A stretch of DNA of 64,000 nucleotides, from contig NZ_AKKA01000075.1 in assembly GCF_000282035.1 (NCBI RefSeq), positions 60,398-124,397 on the forward strand. Direction: 5' to 3'. The position numbers and the translations under genes are program-made. Numbering within the stretch: position 1 is the stretch's first letter; every line of letters starts with the position of its first letter. The notes beneath the pieces were generated by a model. That model was not told the DNA's origin, made no database searches, and was given only the letters and a program-made list of their open reading frames with translations. Positions 36,188 to 45,474 of the stretch are shown piece after piece. This DNA is from Rhizobium sp. CF122 (lineage in GTDB: Bacteria; Pseudomonadota; Alphaproteobacteria; Rhizobiales; Rhizobiaceae).

Positions 36188-36587
36188 AACAGCGGATGCA
36201 GGAACGAATAACAGGCGCTAGTGTCGAGTTTCAACCAAGTTCAGCGCAATGACCGCAGTTGGCGTTTTGCGGAAGAAGACCCGCCTTCTCCAACGACAGG
36301 CCGACAGCAATGGTCATTCCCCGTGACCATCGCGATCATCTGAGCGATCTCGTAACGCGGTCGAACTTGACAACCTTGCAGGCAGCGTTGACCTGCCAGA
36401 GGTGACCATAATGGGGAACTTATAGTTATTGCCCCGCGCTGTCGCCTCGAAATCGATGAGCACGAAGAGACCTTGTCACCGCCGTTGAAGAACGGATGCG
36501 GTTGTTCCACGCGATTGGCGCGTCCCCGTTAGTCGGAGTGGCTCTGTCCGGGCTGTGGTGGTAGGCTAGAGTGTGGGAGGCGCGCCC
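36188..36587. other. Intergenic region upstream of the second cyclase, no gene recognised
   Basis: 400 bases. Short minus-strand frames lack any family signature. The sequence immediately before 36588 (GGGAGGCGCGCCC) supplies the ribosome-binding site of the cyclase. Confidence 0.35.
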
Positions 36588-38369
36588 ATGAGCGAGGCCC
36601 GAAAGATCGCAGCGATCCTAGTGTCGGATGTGGTCGGTTACAGCCGGCTCGCCGGCGCGGACGAGGATCGTATCCTGGCGCGGCTGCGGGCTTTGCGCAG
36701 CGATCTCATCGACCCTACGATCGCCGTGTATCACGGCCGCGTGGTCAAGCGCACCGGCGACGGCAGTCTTGTAGAATTCCGCAGCGTTGTCGATGCCGTG
36801 CGTTGCGCCATCGAGGTGCAGAACAGCATGATCGAGCGCAATGCCGGCCTGCCGGCTGAGCGGCGGATTGAGTTCCGCGTCGGCATCCATCTGGGCGATG
36901 TCGTCGAAGAAAGCGACGGCGATCTTATGGGTGATGGCGTCAATATCGCTGCCCGCCTGCAAGGAATTTGCGATCCCGGCGGCATCTGCCTCTCCGAACA
37001 GGCGTACTGGCAGGTCAAGGCAAGGCTTGATCTCGCAATCAACGATCGCGGCGACGTGCAGCTCAAGAACATCAACGAGCCGGTCCACGTCTATTCGCTG
37101 CTGGTCGGTATCCCCACCCAGGCGAAGCCTGCAACGCCAGCGGACAGCGCAGGACCGGAAAAGTCTTCGACGCGGCTCGCGCTGCCCGACAAACCCTCGA
37201 TCGCGGTCCTGCCGTTCCAGAACATGAGCGGTGACCCGGAGCAGGAGTATTTTGCCGACGGCATGGTGGAAGACATCATCACTGGGCTGTCGCGGATCAA
37301 ATGGCTGTTCGTGATCGCGCGGAACTCGAGCTTTGTCTATAAGGGAAAGGCCGTGGATGTCCGGCAGGTTGGGCGCGAGCTTGGCGTGCGCTATGTGTTG
37401 GAGGGCGGTGTGCGCAACGCGGGCAACCGATTGCGCATCACTGCCCAGCTTGTCGAAGCTGAGACCGGAGCGCATCTGTGGGCCGACAGATACGACGGCG
37501 CGCGGGAGGATGTCTTCGACCTACAGGACCAGATCACTGAAAAGGTGGTGGGCATCGTCGAGCCGAGCCTGCAGCGATCGGAGATCGAGCGTGCTCGGCA
37601 AAAGCGCCCTGAAAACCTTGACGCCTATGACCTCTATCTGCGCGCCGTCCCCCACATGGCAACGGTGATGCCCGCCGACGCCAAGGTCGCTGCCGGGCTT
37701 CTGGAGGATGCGCTAGGCCTGGACCCGAACTACGCCGCCGCCCATGCGCGCCTTGCCTGGTGCCACGAGATCTTCTTCACGCGGGGCGGCTTCGACGAGG
37801 CCGACAAGGTCGCCGGGATCGGGCACGCACGCTCCGTGATTGCGAGCGGCACCGACGACGCGGCGGCATTGGCCATCGCCGCCTTTGCGATCTTTATGCT
37901 GGGCAAGGATCAGGAAGCGGCGTTGAACGCAGCCGAGCGCGCCCTGTCTTTGAATTCCTCCTGCGCTACCGCGCTCTATTTCGGCTCCGTCCTCTACGCC
38001 TTTGCCGGTCTACCCGCCAAGGCGACCTCCAATGCCGAACGCGCGCTAAGGCTCAGCCCGTTCGATCCGATGGCCTATGCGGCGCATTTGGCGCTCGGAA
38101 CAGCGGCTATCCAGCAGGAGCGATACGACGAGGCGGTAGCGCATTGCGCGAGGGCCGCTCAGGCAAATCCCCGGTTCAGTACGCTTTATTTCTTTCAGGC
38201 TGCTGCGTTGGCGCTCGCTGGCCGCCAGGAGGAAGCACGGCCGGCCGTGCAGCGATTGCTCGAACTGGAGCCAGGGTTTCGGCTCCGCGTGTTCTTCGAA
38301 CTGGGGATGGTGCGGGCAATCGCCGACAGGTTTGCGGACGGGGCGCGCATGCTGGGCTTGCCGGAGTAG
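36588..38369 (+). CDS. Class III adenylate/guanylate cyclase with TolB-like and TPR domains (copy 2)
   Basis: 593 residues, same architecture as the cyclase at 32190. The first 170 residues are highly similar to it, with Asp14, Asp58, Asn119 and Arg123 all present. The TolB-like domain starts near residue 200 (SIAVLPFQNMSGDPEQEYFA) and TPRs follow. The C-terminal half differs much more between the two copies, so they probably sense different things. The ATG at 36588 gives MSEARKIAAIL, the family start. Confidence 0.93.
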   Translation: MSEARKIAAILVSDVVGYSRLAGADEDRILARLRALRSDLIDPTIAVYHGRVVKRTGDGSLVEFRSVVDAVRCAIEVQNSMIERNAGLPAERRIEFRVGIHLGDVVEESDGDLMGDGVNIAARLQGICDPGGICLSEQAYWQVKARLDLAINDRGDVQLKNINEPVHVYSLLVGIPTQAKPATPADSAGPEKSSTRLALPDKPSIAVLPFQNMSGDPEQEYFADGMVEDIITGLSRIKWLFVIARNSSFVYKGKAVDVRQVGRELGVRYVLEGGVRNAGNRLRITAQLVEAETGAHLWADRYDGAREDVFDLQDQITEKVVGIVEPSLQRSEIERARQKRPENLDAYDLYLRAVPHMATVMPADAKVAAGLLEDALGLDPNYAAAHARLAWCHEIFFTRGGFDEADKVAGIGHARSVIASGTDDAAALAIAAFAIFMLGKDQEAALNAAERALSLNSSCATALYFGSVLYAFAGLPAKATSNAERALRLSPFDPMAYAAHLALGTAAIQQERYDEAVAHCARAAQANPRFSTLYFFQAAALALAGRQEEARPAVQRLLELEPGFRLRVFFELGMVRAIADRFADGARMLGLPE

Positions 38370-38491
38370 CCGGCTTCAGCGGAAAGTTCACCGGAAGGGC
38401 AAGTCGCTCCGAGATGGCGTCAATCCTCACCATTAGCCGTCAAAGTCATTCCCGCCCGATGACGTGATACACGCCTGACAATGCTACGCCT

Positions 38492-39172
38492 TCAGTGTCG
38501 GAGGCTACCGGCAGCGGCGAGCATCTCCGCCGCGTTTGGAAAGATGCAGAGGCTGTTCGGCCCGTCGCGCGCTTCAATTTGCACCCAGCGAACGATGCCG
38601 TCGGCGTCGATGAGGAAGTGCCCGACAAGCTGTGTGGGGTGGCTTGCGAAGATGGCATGATCAACTTCATTAAGCTCGAAGCCGTCCTTGGCGTTGAGCA
38701 AGGCATTGGCCGCCATCGGATGTAGCGCTTCCGGCAATTCGCCCGTCGGGTTAATGCGAGCGGCCTCGAATTGCTCCATGCTTGCCCGATAGGGCCATAC
38801 AGGCTGTTCGTGGCTGCCTTCGGGCAGGAAGTTGCCGCGCGGCACGCCGAAGGCCCGGTGCGTGGAGCAATCCTGGTCACATAGGAGCACGGCCGGCGTC
38901 GGCCGGTGCCCGAAATATATGCGGGCGCGCTCCACCGGCGTGTTGATCACGGCAACAGTTTCCACCCCCGCGGCGCGCAGGGCAGGCTGTAGGCCACCGA
39001 GCTGTCCCACCTGACGCCGGCAGAACGGGCAGTGCAACCCGCGGAAGAAGGCAATCAGAAACGGGTGACCGTGGAGGCTGGCGAGCGAAACCGTTCCTTT
39101 TTGATTTGCCGACGGAAGTGCGAAGGCGGGCGCGTATTCCCCTGGTTGCAGCGGGCGTATCGGGTCTCCCAT
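38492..39172 (-). CDS. AhpC/TSA-family peroxiredoxin
   Basis: 226 residues: EYAPAFALPSANQKGTVSLASL, then FFRGLHCPFCRRQVGQLGGL with Cys48 (peroxidatic position) and Cys51 in a CxxC arrangement. Downstream, LVGHFLIDADGIVRWVQIEA matches peroxiredoxin strands. It should reduce peroxides or act as a thiol oxidoreductase. AGGA precedes the ATG. It is monocistronic and convergent with cyclase copy 2. Confidence 0.85.
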   Translation of the reverse strand: MGDPIRPLQPGEYAPAFALPSANQKGTVSLASLHGHPFLIAFFRGLHCPFCRRQVGQLGGLQPALRAAGVETVAVINTPVERARIYFGHRPTPAVLLCDQDCSTHRAFGVPRGNFLPEGSHEQPVWPYRASMEQFEAARINPTGELPEALHPMAANALLNAKDGFELNEVDHAIFASHPTQLVGHFLIDADGIVRWVQIEARDGPNSLCIFPNAAEMLAAAGSLRH

Positions 39173-39485
39173 GGCATCTGTCCTTTGCTAGGCGTTCAGG
39201 TGAATGCTGGGCTTGATCTAAGTCCGACACCTATCACGCCACGGCACCACTCGCTATGTTCACGGTGCAAATCAGCTGCGCGTGGGAACCTTCAGAAGTC
39301 TTGCGACGGCGGCATGTCCCACCGCCCAAACCGGCCACCGACCAACAAAGAACTGCGTAAAAATCACATGAGTTTTTTAATGCGCTATAGTTTTCTGTCG
39401 ATTACTCTTTGCCTGGAGTTGTGTTTTAGGTGGCGATTGTGATGAGGACGACCTTCCAAATAAAGTTGCAAGCACGGCCGTTGGG
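39173..39485. other. Intergenic region, no gene recognised
   Basis: 313 bases between the peroxiredoxin start and a small membrane protein; nothing recognisable seen. Confidence 0.35.
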
Positions 39486-39836
39486 ATGAACGCAAGTTGG
39501 CGACTGATCTCATTGCACATCCTGCTATGGACGGCGCTCGCTTTAGCTGCGTACAACACCGCAGGAGCCTATAAGCTCGCGAGTTGCTGGCACATCCTCC
39601 TTGTTTATATTCCGCCTCTCAATATCCTGTTCCTGCTGTTTGCCATCTATAGCTTAGCGGTTCTATTATCGTCAGTTTCTCGTCCGTCGATGCGTGCACA
39701 GCCACGTTTTTTAGGAGCGTGTCACGGGACGATACTCACAGTGGGAATGGTAGGATGTAACTTAGCCGCTGTGTCGGCAGCCGGTCAGGTAAACTGCCTC
39801 TGGGACCGACTGCAATTGGCGCGAAGCTGCCCCTAG
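39486..39836 (+). CDS. Small hydrophobic membrane protein, unknown
   Basis: 116 residues with an N-terminal hydrophobic segment (LISLHILLWTALALAAYNTAG) and a second long one (WHILLVYIPPLNILFLLFAIYSLAVLLS), plus a weaker third near residue 85. I recognise no family. The ATG lacks a clear ribosome-binding site and the flanks give no operon. It could be real or a chance frame. Confidence 0.4.
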   Translation: MNASWRLISLHILLWTALALAAYNTAGAYKLASCWHILLVYIPPLNILFLLFAIYSLAVLLSSVSRPSMRAQPRFLGACHGTILTVGMVGCNLAAVSAAGQVNCLWDRLQLARSCP

Positions 39837-40107
39837 AAAATCGCGCCTCCGTGTCGGCTTTGGGGCCGATGGACGACCGTCCGCTGCCAGGTCACCTAAT
39901 ACGAAAAGCGGACATATGAGCTCTTGCACCGAGGTCTGGGATCGGCCTTTTTCCGGACATACACTCACGCATTCTTCGGGAACAAGATTGACCCTGGCCT
40001 GTCGTGTCGTCCCCCATGGGCGGAACCGCTTTCATAGTTGGGCGTTTTTGTCAGTTAGATCGGGTACCGCTGGCATTCCGCCGGCACTGCCGAATGGGAG
40101 AAAAATC

Positions 40108-40479
40108 ATGAGAACGATATTGATCGCGATAGGTGCGTTAACTGCTTTAACCGGGTCTGCTTTTGCGGCCGAGCCGGCCAAGATGGTCGAGACGAAAATG
40201 GGCAAGGTCCTGGCCACTGAAAAAGGCATGGTGCTTTACACCTTCGACAAAGATACAAAAGGCAAATCCAACTGCGATAGCGATTGCCTGAAGAAGTGGC
40301 CGGCGTTCCACGCTGGAGCCAAGGCCAAGGCGGAAGGCGAATGGTCTCTAGTCAAAGCTGCGGATGGCAAAGAGATGTGGGCCTATGAGGGTAAGCCGCT
40401 TTACACCTATGTCGAGGATAAGAAAGCCGGTGAAGCCAACGGCGATGGCGTTGGAGGAGTGTGGCACGTGGCCAAATAG
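40108..40479 (+). CDS. Secreted COG4315-like (lipoprotein repeat) protein
   Basis: 123 residues with a cleavable signal (RTILIAIGALTALTGSAFA). It then has two copies of the Lipoprotein_15-type motif: KGMVLYTFDKDTKGKSNCDSDCLKKWPAF (residues about 40-68) and GKPLYTYVEDKKAG. Cys56 and Cys60 belong to the conserved CxxxC. Members are periplasmic or exported and of unknown function. There is no lipobox Cys after the signal. GGGAG precedes the ATG at 40108. Confidence 0.82.
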   Translation: MRTILIAIGALTALTGSAFAAEPAKMVETKMGKVLATEKGMVLYTFDKDTKGKSNCDSDCLKKWPAFHAGAKAKAEGEWSLVKAADGKEMWAYEGKPLYTYVEDKKAGEANGDGVGGVWHVAK

Positions 40480-40670
40480 GTCACCGGCGACGGTTCGAAT
40501 GGGCGGTCGTCGGATCGCCCTGAACCCCAAGACCAACTTCTGGAACGACCTATCTCTCTCTGTGGCTTCGCCGACAAACCCACCTGTCCGATGACCGCTG
40601 GCAATCATTGTGATCGACTGAATTGTGCAACAGCAACGGAGGGACAGCTCGCCAGCGGGTCATATAGCTG

Positions 40671-41015
40671 TCAATCCGCCTTCGCCTCTCTGGGAAGCCA
40701 TCCGTAAGCACTCAGAATGGCCATAGCGAGACCTGGAAAGCGTTCATCCAATTCCGAGCAGCGCGAATGGTTACGCATTTCCACGCCCTGACGCTCGCAG
40801 CGGATAAGGCCGGCCTCGCGCAGCACTTTGATGTGGTTTGATAGCGATGACTTGGGGATTACGCGCTCGCGCATGTTGGCAAGCGCAGCGCACGTCCCGC
40901 CGGAGCCGCCGCCCGCAATTTGCGCGAATATCGCCGCGCGTTCCGGATCGGAGAGGGCATGCAGGATCGCTTCAGGCCGTACGTCCTCTATTGCTGGATG
41001 AAAGAGCGGTCTCAT
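40671..41015 (-). CDS. ArsR-family regulator, divergent from an SDR
   Basis: 114 residues from the ATG at 41015: AILHALSDPERAAIFAQIAG, recognition segment IPKSSLSNHIKVLREAGLI, wing CERQGVEMRNHSRCSELDE. Rhizobial homologues usually repress the neighbouring oxidoreductase gene. The 108-base gap to the divergent SDR holds two tandem TTCCGAAC words and a GTTCC/GGAAC pair. The Cys residues in the C-terminal half could be redox- or metal-responsive, but this is speculative. Confidence 0.85.
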   Translation of the reverse strand: MRPLFHPAIEDVRPEAILHALSDPERAAIFAQIAGGGSGGTCAALANMRERVIPKSSLSNHIKVLREAGLIRCERQGVEMRNHSRCSELDERFPGLAMAILSAYGWLPREAKAD

Positions 41016-41053
41016 GATTTTTTGTATATGGGGGCTTGAAACCAAGATCAACA

Positions 41054-41078
41054 GTTCCGAACTTCCGAACTATGGAAC
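41054..41078. promoter_or_regulatory. Putative operator between divergent ArsR and SDR genes
   Basis: Tandem 8-base repeats TTCCGAAC (41055-41062 and 41063-41070), within an imperfect palindrome GTTCC (41054-41058) ... GGAAC (41074-41078). The site is central in the 108-base divergent promoter region. Binding by the ArsR protein is an inference. Confidence 0.5.
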
Positions 41079-41123
41079 AATGCCGCCAATTCCGACGGCA
41101 CTCCGAGTTGAAAGGAATGCGCC

Positions 41124-41870
41124 ATGGGTAAGCTCGCTGGAAAAGTTGCCGTCGTGACGGGGGGCTCCAAAGGCATCGGTGCTGCGATTGCCAAGGCACT
41201 CGCATCGGAAGGTGCACAGGTGGTGGTGAACTACGCTTCGAGTAAGGCGGGGGCGGACGCGGTGGTCCAGACGATCACGGAGGCCGGTGGCAAAGCCATC
41301 GCGGTCCAGGGCGACGTTTCGAAGGCCGAACAGGCGCAGGGACTGGTGGACGCTGCGGTCAAGGAATTCGGCCAGCTCGACGTGCTGGTCAACAACTCCG
41401 GGGTCTACGAATTCGCGCCGATCGAGCAGGTGACCGAGGAACAGTATCGTCGCATGTTCGACGTGAACGTTCTGGGCGTTCTGCTGAGCACCCAAGCCGC
41501 GCTCAAGCATCTCGGTGAGGGCGGCAGCGTCATCAACATCTCGTCGGCGGCGACCAGTCTGGCTCCGCCAGCTTCCAGCGTCTACACCGGGACCAAGGGC
41601 GCATTGGACAGCATCACCAGCGTGCTTGCCAATGAGCTGGGCCCGCGCAAAATCCGGGTCAACGCGATCCTCCCGGGCATCGTCGAGACTGAGGGTACCC
41701 ACACCGCGGGGTTCATCGGCTCGGATTTCGAGCGCAGCGCAGTGACCCAGACTCCGCTCGGCCGCATCGGCCAGCCGGACGACATTGCTGGCGTCGCTGT
41801 CTTCCTCGCTTCCGACGATGCCCGCTGGCTGACCGGCGAGCGATTGGTCGCCAGCGGCGGTTTTCGCTAA
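41124..41870 (+). CDS. Short-chain dehydrogenase/reductase (3-oxoacyl-ACP reductase-like)
   Basis: 248 residues, classical SDR: VVTGGSKGIGAAIAKALASEG, NNSG near residue 90 (in place of the usual NNAG), the catalytic Ser in INISSAATS and Tyr153-Lys157 in SVYTGTKGAL. FabG-like NADPH-dependent oxidoreductases with this pattern act on many carbonyl compounds. GAAAGGAA precedes the ATG. Divergent from the ArsR gene, which probably controls it. Confidence 0.88.
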   Translation: MGKLAGKVAVVTGGSKGIGAAIAKALASEGAQVVVNYASSKAGADAVVQTITEAGGKAIAVQGDVSKAEQAQGLVDAAVKEFGQLDVLVNNSGVYEFAPIEQVTEEQYRRMFDVNVLGVLLSTQAALKHLGEGGSVINISSAATSLAPPASSVYTGTKGALDSITSVLANELGPRKIRVNAILPGIVETEGTHTAGFIGSDFERSAVTQTPLGRIGQPDDIAGVAVFLASDDARWLTGERLVASGGFR

Positions 41871-42122
41871 TGATCCGTCGATGTTGTGCGTGCTCCTCAC
41901 GGGGCACGCTCAACGCCTCTCCGGATCTCGTCATCTCGCCAACCAAGATGGTTTAGGTGACGATCCTGCGTTCGCGCATATTCTCGCGAAACCCAGATAA
42001 TGCGGTGGCTGGAGACGGCGCTCGGGATTGCCACGAAGCGATGCCGCTGAAGGAGGTCATCACCGAATGCCTGCTGGCCGGCGCTCGGAATGTCCGGGCG
42101 CAGCCAATTCGTTTCGCGCTAT

Positions 42123-42920
42123 CTACTCTGCAGCTTCGATGAAACGGTGGCGTTCGTAGAGGAACTTCAGCACGGCTTCGCGGCATTTGAGGTATGTCCG
42201 GTCGGAGGCGAGTTCGATGCGATTGCGGGGACGGAATATGGTCACATCGAGCACTTCGCCGATGCGGGCCGCCGGGCCATTGGTCATCATCACGATGCGA
42301 TCGGAAAGGAGCACTGCTTCATCGACATCATGGGTAATCATCACCATCGTGTTGCCAAGCCGGGCGTGGATTTCCATCACCGCGTCCTGAAGATGGGCGC
42401 GGGTTAGCGCATCGAGCGCGCCGAAGGGCTCGTCGAGCAGCAGGATCTTCGGCTCCATTGAAAGCGCGCGGGCAATCCCGACGCGCTGTTTCATACCCCC
42501 GGAAATTTCCGAAGGCCGCTTGTCCTTGGCATGCGCCATCTGCACAAGGTCGAGATTGGCCATGACCCAGTCATGCCGCTCGGCCTTGCTCTTTGTTTTG
42601 TTGAAGAGTTTGGAGACGGCGAGGTTCACGTTCTCGTAGACCGTCAGCCACGGCAGGAGCGAGTGGTTCTGGAAGACGACCGCGCGTTCCGGGCCGGGTT
42701 CGTTGACCTCGCGGTTTTCAAGAAGCACGGCGCCCGCTGAAACCGGGGTCAGGCCGGCAATGAGGTTGAGCAGAGTGGACTTGCCACAGCCCGAATGGCC
42801 GATGATCGAGACGAATTCGCCCTCGGAAATCGTCAGGTTGATGTCCTTCAGGACCTCGGCGCGCACGCCGCCCCGATCGAAATGTTTGTCGATATGGTCG
42901 AGCTTCAGATATGCGTTCAT
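42123..42920 (-). CDS. nrtC: Nitrate ABC transporter ATP-binding protein
   Basis: 265 residues: Walker A IIGHSGCGKSTLLNLIAG, signature EISGGMKQRVGIARAL, Walker B ILLLDEPFGALDALTR, H-loop MVMITHDVDEAVLLSD. The C-terminal tail matches NrtD/NasD/CmpD-type ATPases, and there is no fused solute-binding domain as in cyanobacterial NrtC. It follows the permease gene after 11 bases. Last gene of the operon in this window. Confidence 0.92.
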   Translation of the reverse strand: MNAYLKLDHIDKHFDRGGVRAEVLKDINLTISEGEFVSIIGHSGCGKSTLLNLIAGLTPVSAGAVLLENREVNEPGPERAVVFQNHSLLPWLTVYENVNLAVSKLFNKTKSKAERHDWVMANLDLVQMAHAKDKRPSEISGGMKQRVGIARALSMEPKILLLDEPFGALDALTRAHLQDAVMEIHARLGNTMVMITHDVDEAVLLSDRIVMMTNGPAARIGEVLDVTIFRPRNRIELASDRTYLKCREAVLKFLYERHRFIEAAE

Positions 42921-42931
42921 CAGTGCGTTCC

Positions 42932-43825
42932 TCAGTTGGCCATGGCGCCGCGGGTGATAAGTTTGCCGAGCGCGGCCACCAGCTTGTCGAGGGCGAAGCC
43001 GACGACGCCGATATAGGCGAGCGCGACGATGATGTCTGGAAGGCGCGACGAGTTCCACGCGTCCCAGATGAAGAAGCCGATACCGACGCCGCCAGTCAGC
43101 ATTTCGGCCGCGACGATGGCGAGCCAGGAGAGACCGACGCCGATCCTGAGGCCGGTGAAGATGTAGGGGGCTGCCGAAGGCAGCATGATCTTGAAGAAAA
43201 ATTCGAACTGGTTGAGGCGCAGCACTTCGGCGACGTTGCGGTAGTCCTGCGGGATGTTGCGTACACCGACGGCGGTGTTGATAATCACCGGCCAGATCGA
43301 GGTGATGAAGATAACGAAGATTGCCGAAGGGTTGGAATCCTGGAAGGCTGCGAGCGACAGTGGCAACCAGGCAAGCGGCGGAACCGTACGCAGCACCTGG
43401 AAGATCGGATCGAGGCCACGCATCGCCCAGATCGACTGGCCGATGATCGCACCGATGATGACGCCGGCGACCGCCGCAAGCCCAAAGCCGTAAACCACGC
43501 GTTGCAGCGAAACGAGCACGCGCCAGCCGAGCCCGATATCTTGGGAGCCGTAGTTGAAGAACGGATAGGCGATCAGGTCATAGCTATCCTGCCAGACCTG
43601 ATGCGGCGAGGGCAAAGACGCATCCGTCGATGAACAGAGCACCTGCCAGACGAGAAGGATGAGTGTCAGCACGACGGCCGGCGGAACGACATTGCGAAGT
43701 GCGGCCAATCCCGCACGACGAACGTCGATCCGCGATCCATGCTTGCCGGAAAATGGCAGAACCTTTGCCGCCGGCTTGGCAGAGGCGGTCGTGGAGGGAT
43801 TTTCTTTATTTGCCAGGGCGGACAT
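42932..43825 (-). CDS. nrtB: Nitrate ABC transporter permease
   Basis: 297 residues from the ATG at 43825. One cytoplasmic N-terminal tail, then about six TM spans (VVLTLILLVWQVLCSS, VVYGFGLAAVAGVIIGAIIG). The family marker is RTVPPLAWLPLSLAAFQDSN, and the EAA loop includes PSAAPYIFTGLRIGVGLSWL. It matches NrtB/CmpB permeases. It starts 58 bases after the end of nrtA. Confidence 0.92.
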   Translation of the reverse strand: MSALANKENPSTTASAKPAAKVLPFSGKHGSRIDVRRAGLAALRNVVPPAVVLTLILLVWQVLCSSTDASLPSPHQVWQDSYDLIAYPFFNYGSQDIGLGWRVLVSLQRVVYGFGLAAVAGVIIGAIIGQSIWAMRGLDPIFQVLRTVPPLAWLPLSLAAFQDSNPSAIFVIFITSIWPVIINTAVGVRNIPQDYRNVAEVLRLNQFEFFFKIMLPSAAPYIFTGLRIGVGLSWLAIVAAEMLTGGVGIGFFIWDAWNSSRLPDIIVALAYIGVVGFALDKLVAALGKLITRGAMAN

Positions 43826-43883
43826 CAACGCGCTCCTCACGTGAATGAAAGGCCGGCGCGCCGTCGCGCGCCGGAGGTGGGTG

Positions 43884-45197
43884 TCAGGAGGCAGCCTTGA
43901 TCGAAAGGCTGTCGAGATAGGCAAAGGGATTTTCAGGATCGAAGACCTTGCCGTCGAAGAAGGTCTCCTTGCCGCGGGATGACGATGCGGGAATGTCGGC
44001 TGCAGCGACGCCGAGATCCTTGGCGGCCTCGCGCCAGATGTCTTCGCGGTTCACCTGGTTGACCAGCGCCTTGATGTCGGTATTCGCAGGCAGATTTCCC
44101 CAGCGGATGTTTTCCGTCATGAACCAGGTATCGTGGCTCTTGAAGGGGTAGGAGGCGCCGTCTTTCCAGAACTTCATATAAAGGTCAGTGGCCTTGACCT
44201 CACGGCCGTTGCCATAATTGATGTCGCCCTTGAGGCGGCCGAGCACATCCTTCGTCGGGACGTTGAACCATTGGCGCTTGCCGAGGATATCTGCCATCTC
44301 CGCCTTGTTGTCCATGCTCTCGCACCACTGCTGAGCCTCCATGACAGCCATCAGCAGGGCCTTGGCAGCATTGGGATTCTTTTCGATCCAGTCGGCCCGG
44401 AGCCCGAGCGCCTTTTCGGGATGACCCTTCCAGAGCTCGCCGGTGGTGGCTGCGGTGAAGCCGATGCCCTGGTTGACGAGCTGCTCATTCCACGGTTCGC
44501 CCACACAGAAGACGTCCATGTTGCCGACCTTCATGTTGGCAACCATCTGCGGCGGCGGCACGACGATGGTCGAAACGTCCTTGTTCGGATCGATGCCACC
44601 GGCGGCGAGCCAGTAACGGATCCAAAGGTCGTGGGTGCCGCCCGGGAAGGTCATGGCGGCCTTGACTTCCTTGCCTTCCGCCTTCTTTTTCTCGAAGGCG
44701 GCCTTCAGTTTGGAGGCATCGAGCTGCACGCCGGTTTCGGCATATTCCTTGGCGACGGAAATGCCCTGGCTGTCGAGATTGAGCCGGGCCAGAATCGCCA
44801 TCGGTACCGGCTTATTGTTCTGCGTCACCTTGCCGGTATGCATGAGATATGGGAGCGGCGAAAGGATGTGAGCGCCATCGATGCCATTTGCTGCGCCGCC
44901 CAGCACCAGATTGTCGCGCGTCGCACCCCAGGATGCCTGCTTTGCGACATCCGTTTCCGGAAGGCCATGCTTGTCGAAAAAGCCCTTTTCCTTGGCGATG
45001 ATCAGCGGAGCGGAATCCGTAAGAGCGATAAAGCCCAGCTTGAGACCTTTCACTTCAGGGCCTGCCCCGGCTGCGAAGGCGCCGGACGGGAAGGCAGTCT
45101 TGACGGCGCCGATGAGGGCAGCCGTTGCAGTCATCTTGAGCATGCTGCGGCGGGTCATGCTGGTTGTCGAAATCCCAGTCGTCGAAATCTTTGTCAT
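43884..45197 (-). CDS. nrtA: Nitrate/nitrite ABC transporter substrate-binding protein (Tat signal)
   Basis: 437 residues. A Tat-type signal SMTRRSMLKMTATAALIG (Arg16-Arg17) is followed by the NrtA/CmpA fold: LGFIALTDSAPLIIAKEKGFF, GATRDNLVLGGAANGIDGAH, VGEPWNEQLVNQGIGF and KNPNAAKALLMAVMEAQQWCE. It binds nitrate in the periplasm for NrtBC. The start at 45197 has GAGGGA upstream. The 164-base leader before it carries the elements described at 45198-45388. Confidence 0.93.
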   Translation of the reverse strand: MTKISTTGISTTSMTRRSMLKMTATAALIGAVKTAFPSGAFAAGAGPEVKGLKLGFIALTDSAPLIIAKEKGFFDKHGLPETDVAKQASWGATRDNLVLGGAANGIDGAHILSPLPYLMHTGKVTQNNKPVPMAILARLNLDSQGISVAKEYAETGVQLDASKLKAAFEKKKAEGKEVKAAMTFPGGTHDLWIRYWLAAGGIDPNKDVSTIVVPPPQMVANMKVGNMDVFCVGEPWNEQLVNQGIGFTAATTGELWKGHPEKALGLRADWIEKNPNAAKALLMAVMEAQQWCESMDNKAEMADILGKRQWFNVPTKDVLGRLKGDINYGNGREVKATDLYMKFWKDGASYPFKSHDTWFMTENIRWGNLPANTDIKALVNQVNREDIWREAAKDLGVAAADIPASSSRGKETFFDGKVFDPENPFAYLDSLSIKAAS

Positions 45198-45361
45198 GCG
45201 CAGGTTCCCTCTGCTGGCTGAACTTTGGACACAAAAAAACGCCGCCGGAAATTGCGTTCGCGGGATCGGATGATCCCGGACCTCAAAAACCTTGCGACGT
45301 CGGTGTCGTTTGCAGGCGCTTATGCCGCGCCTGTCTGCGCCGGTCGCCGTTGACCGGAGCG
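45198..45361 (-). promoter_or_regulatory. nrtA leader RNA: tandem hexaloop hairpins (ANTAR-type target)
   Basis: On the minus strand the leader contains hairpin P1, CCGGTC-AACGGC-GACCGG (45340-45357), and hairpin P2, CGAC-ACCGAC-GTCG (45295-45308). Both loops are six bases with A at position 1 and G at position 4, the rule for RNAs bound by ANTAR antiterminators such as NasR/NasT. Between them is a third hairpin with arms CAGGCGC/GCGCCTG (45313-45333). Downstream are another stem (CGGGATC/GATCCCG, 45261-45278) and a terminator. Nitrate-responsive antitermination is the inferred role. Confidence 0.65.
45233..45258 (-). terminator. Putative leader terminator upstream of nrtA
   Basis: On the minus strand AACGC (45254-45258) pairs with GCGTT (45238-45242), followed directly by a run of seven T residues (45233-45239, overlapping the arm). 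The stem is short but GC-containing. It lies between the hexaloop hairpins and the nrtA start, as needed for attenuation. Confidence 0.5.
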
Positions 45362-45371
45362 TCTTGGAACC

Positions 45372-45388
45372 TGCAATCAGCGTGCCAG
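45372..45388 (-). promoter_or_regulatory. Sigma-54 promoter of nrtABC
   Basis: On the minus strand CTGGCACG-CTGA-TTGCA, a near-perfect match to the -24/-12 consensus YTGGCACG-N4-TTGCW, with exactly 10 bases between the GG and GC pairs. The expected start is near 45361, 4 bases before hairpin P1. Sigma-54 promoters need an activator, here most likely NtrC. Confidence 0.8.
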
Positions 45389-45474
45389 TTCTAAGACGAA
45401 CGGGTAACAGCATGAAACAAGAGGAGAAATCGGATAATTCCGCTGATGAGCATTTTTTATGCATATTTACATTA

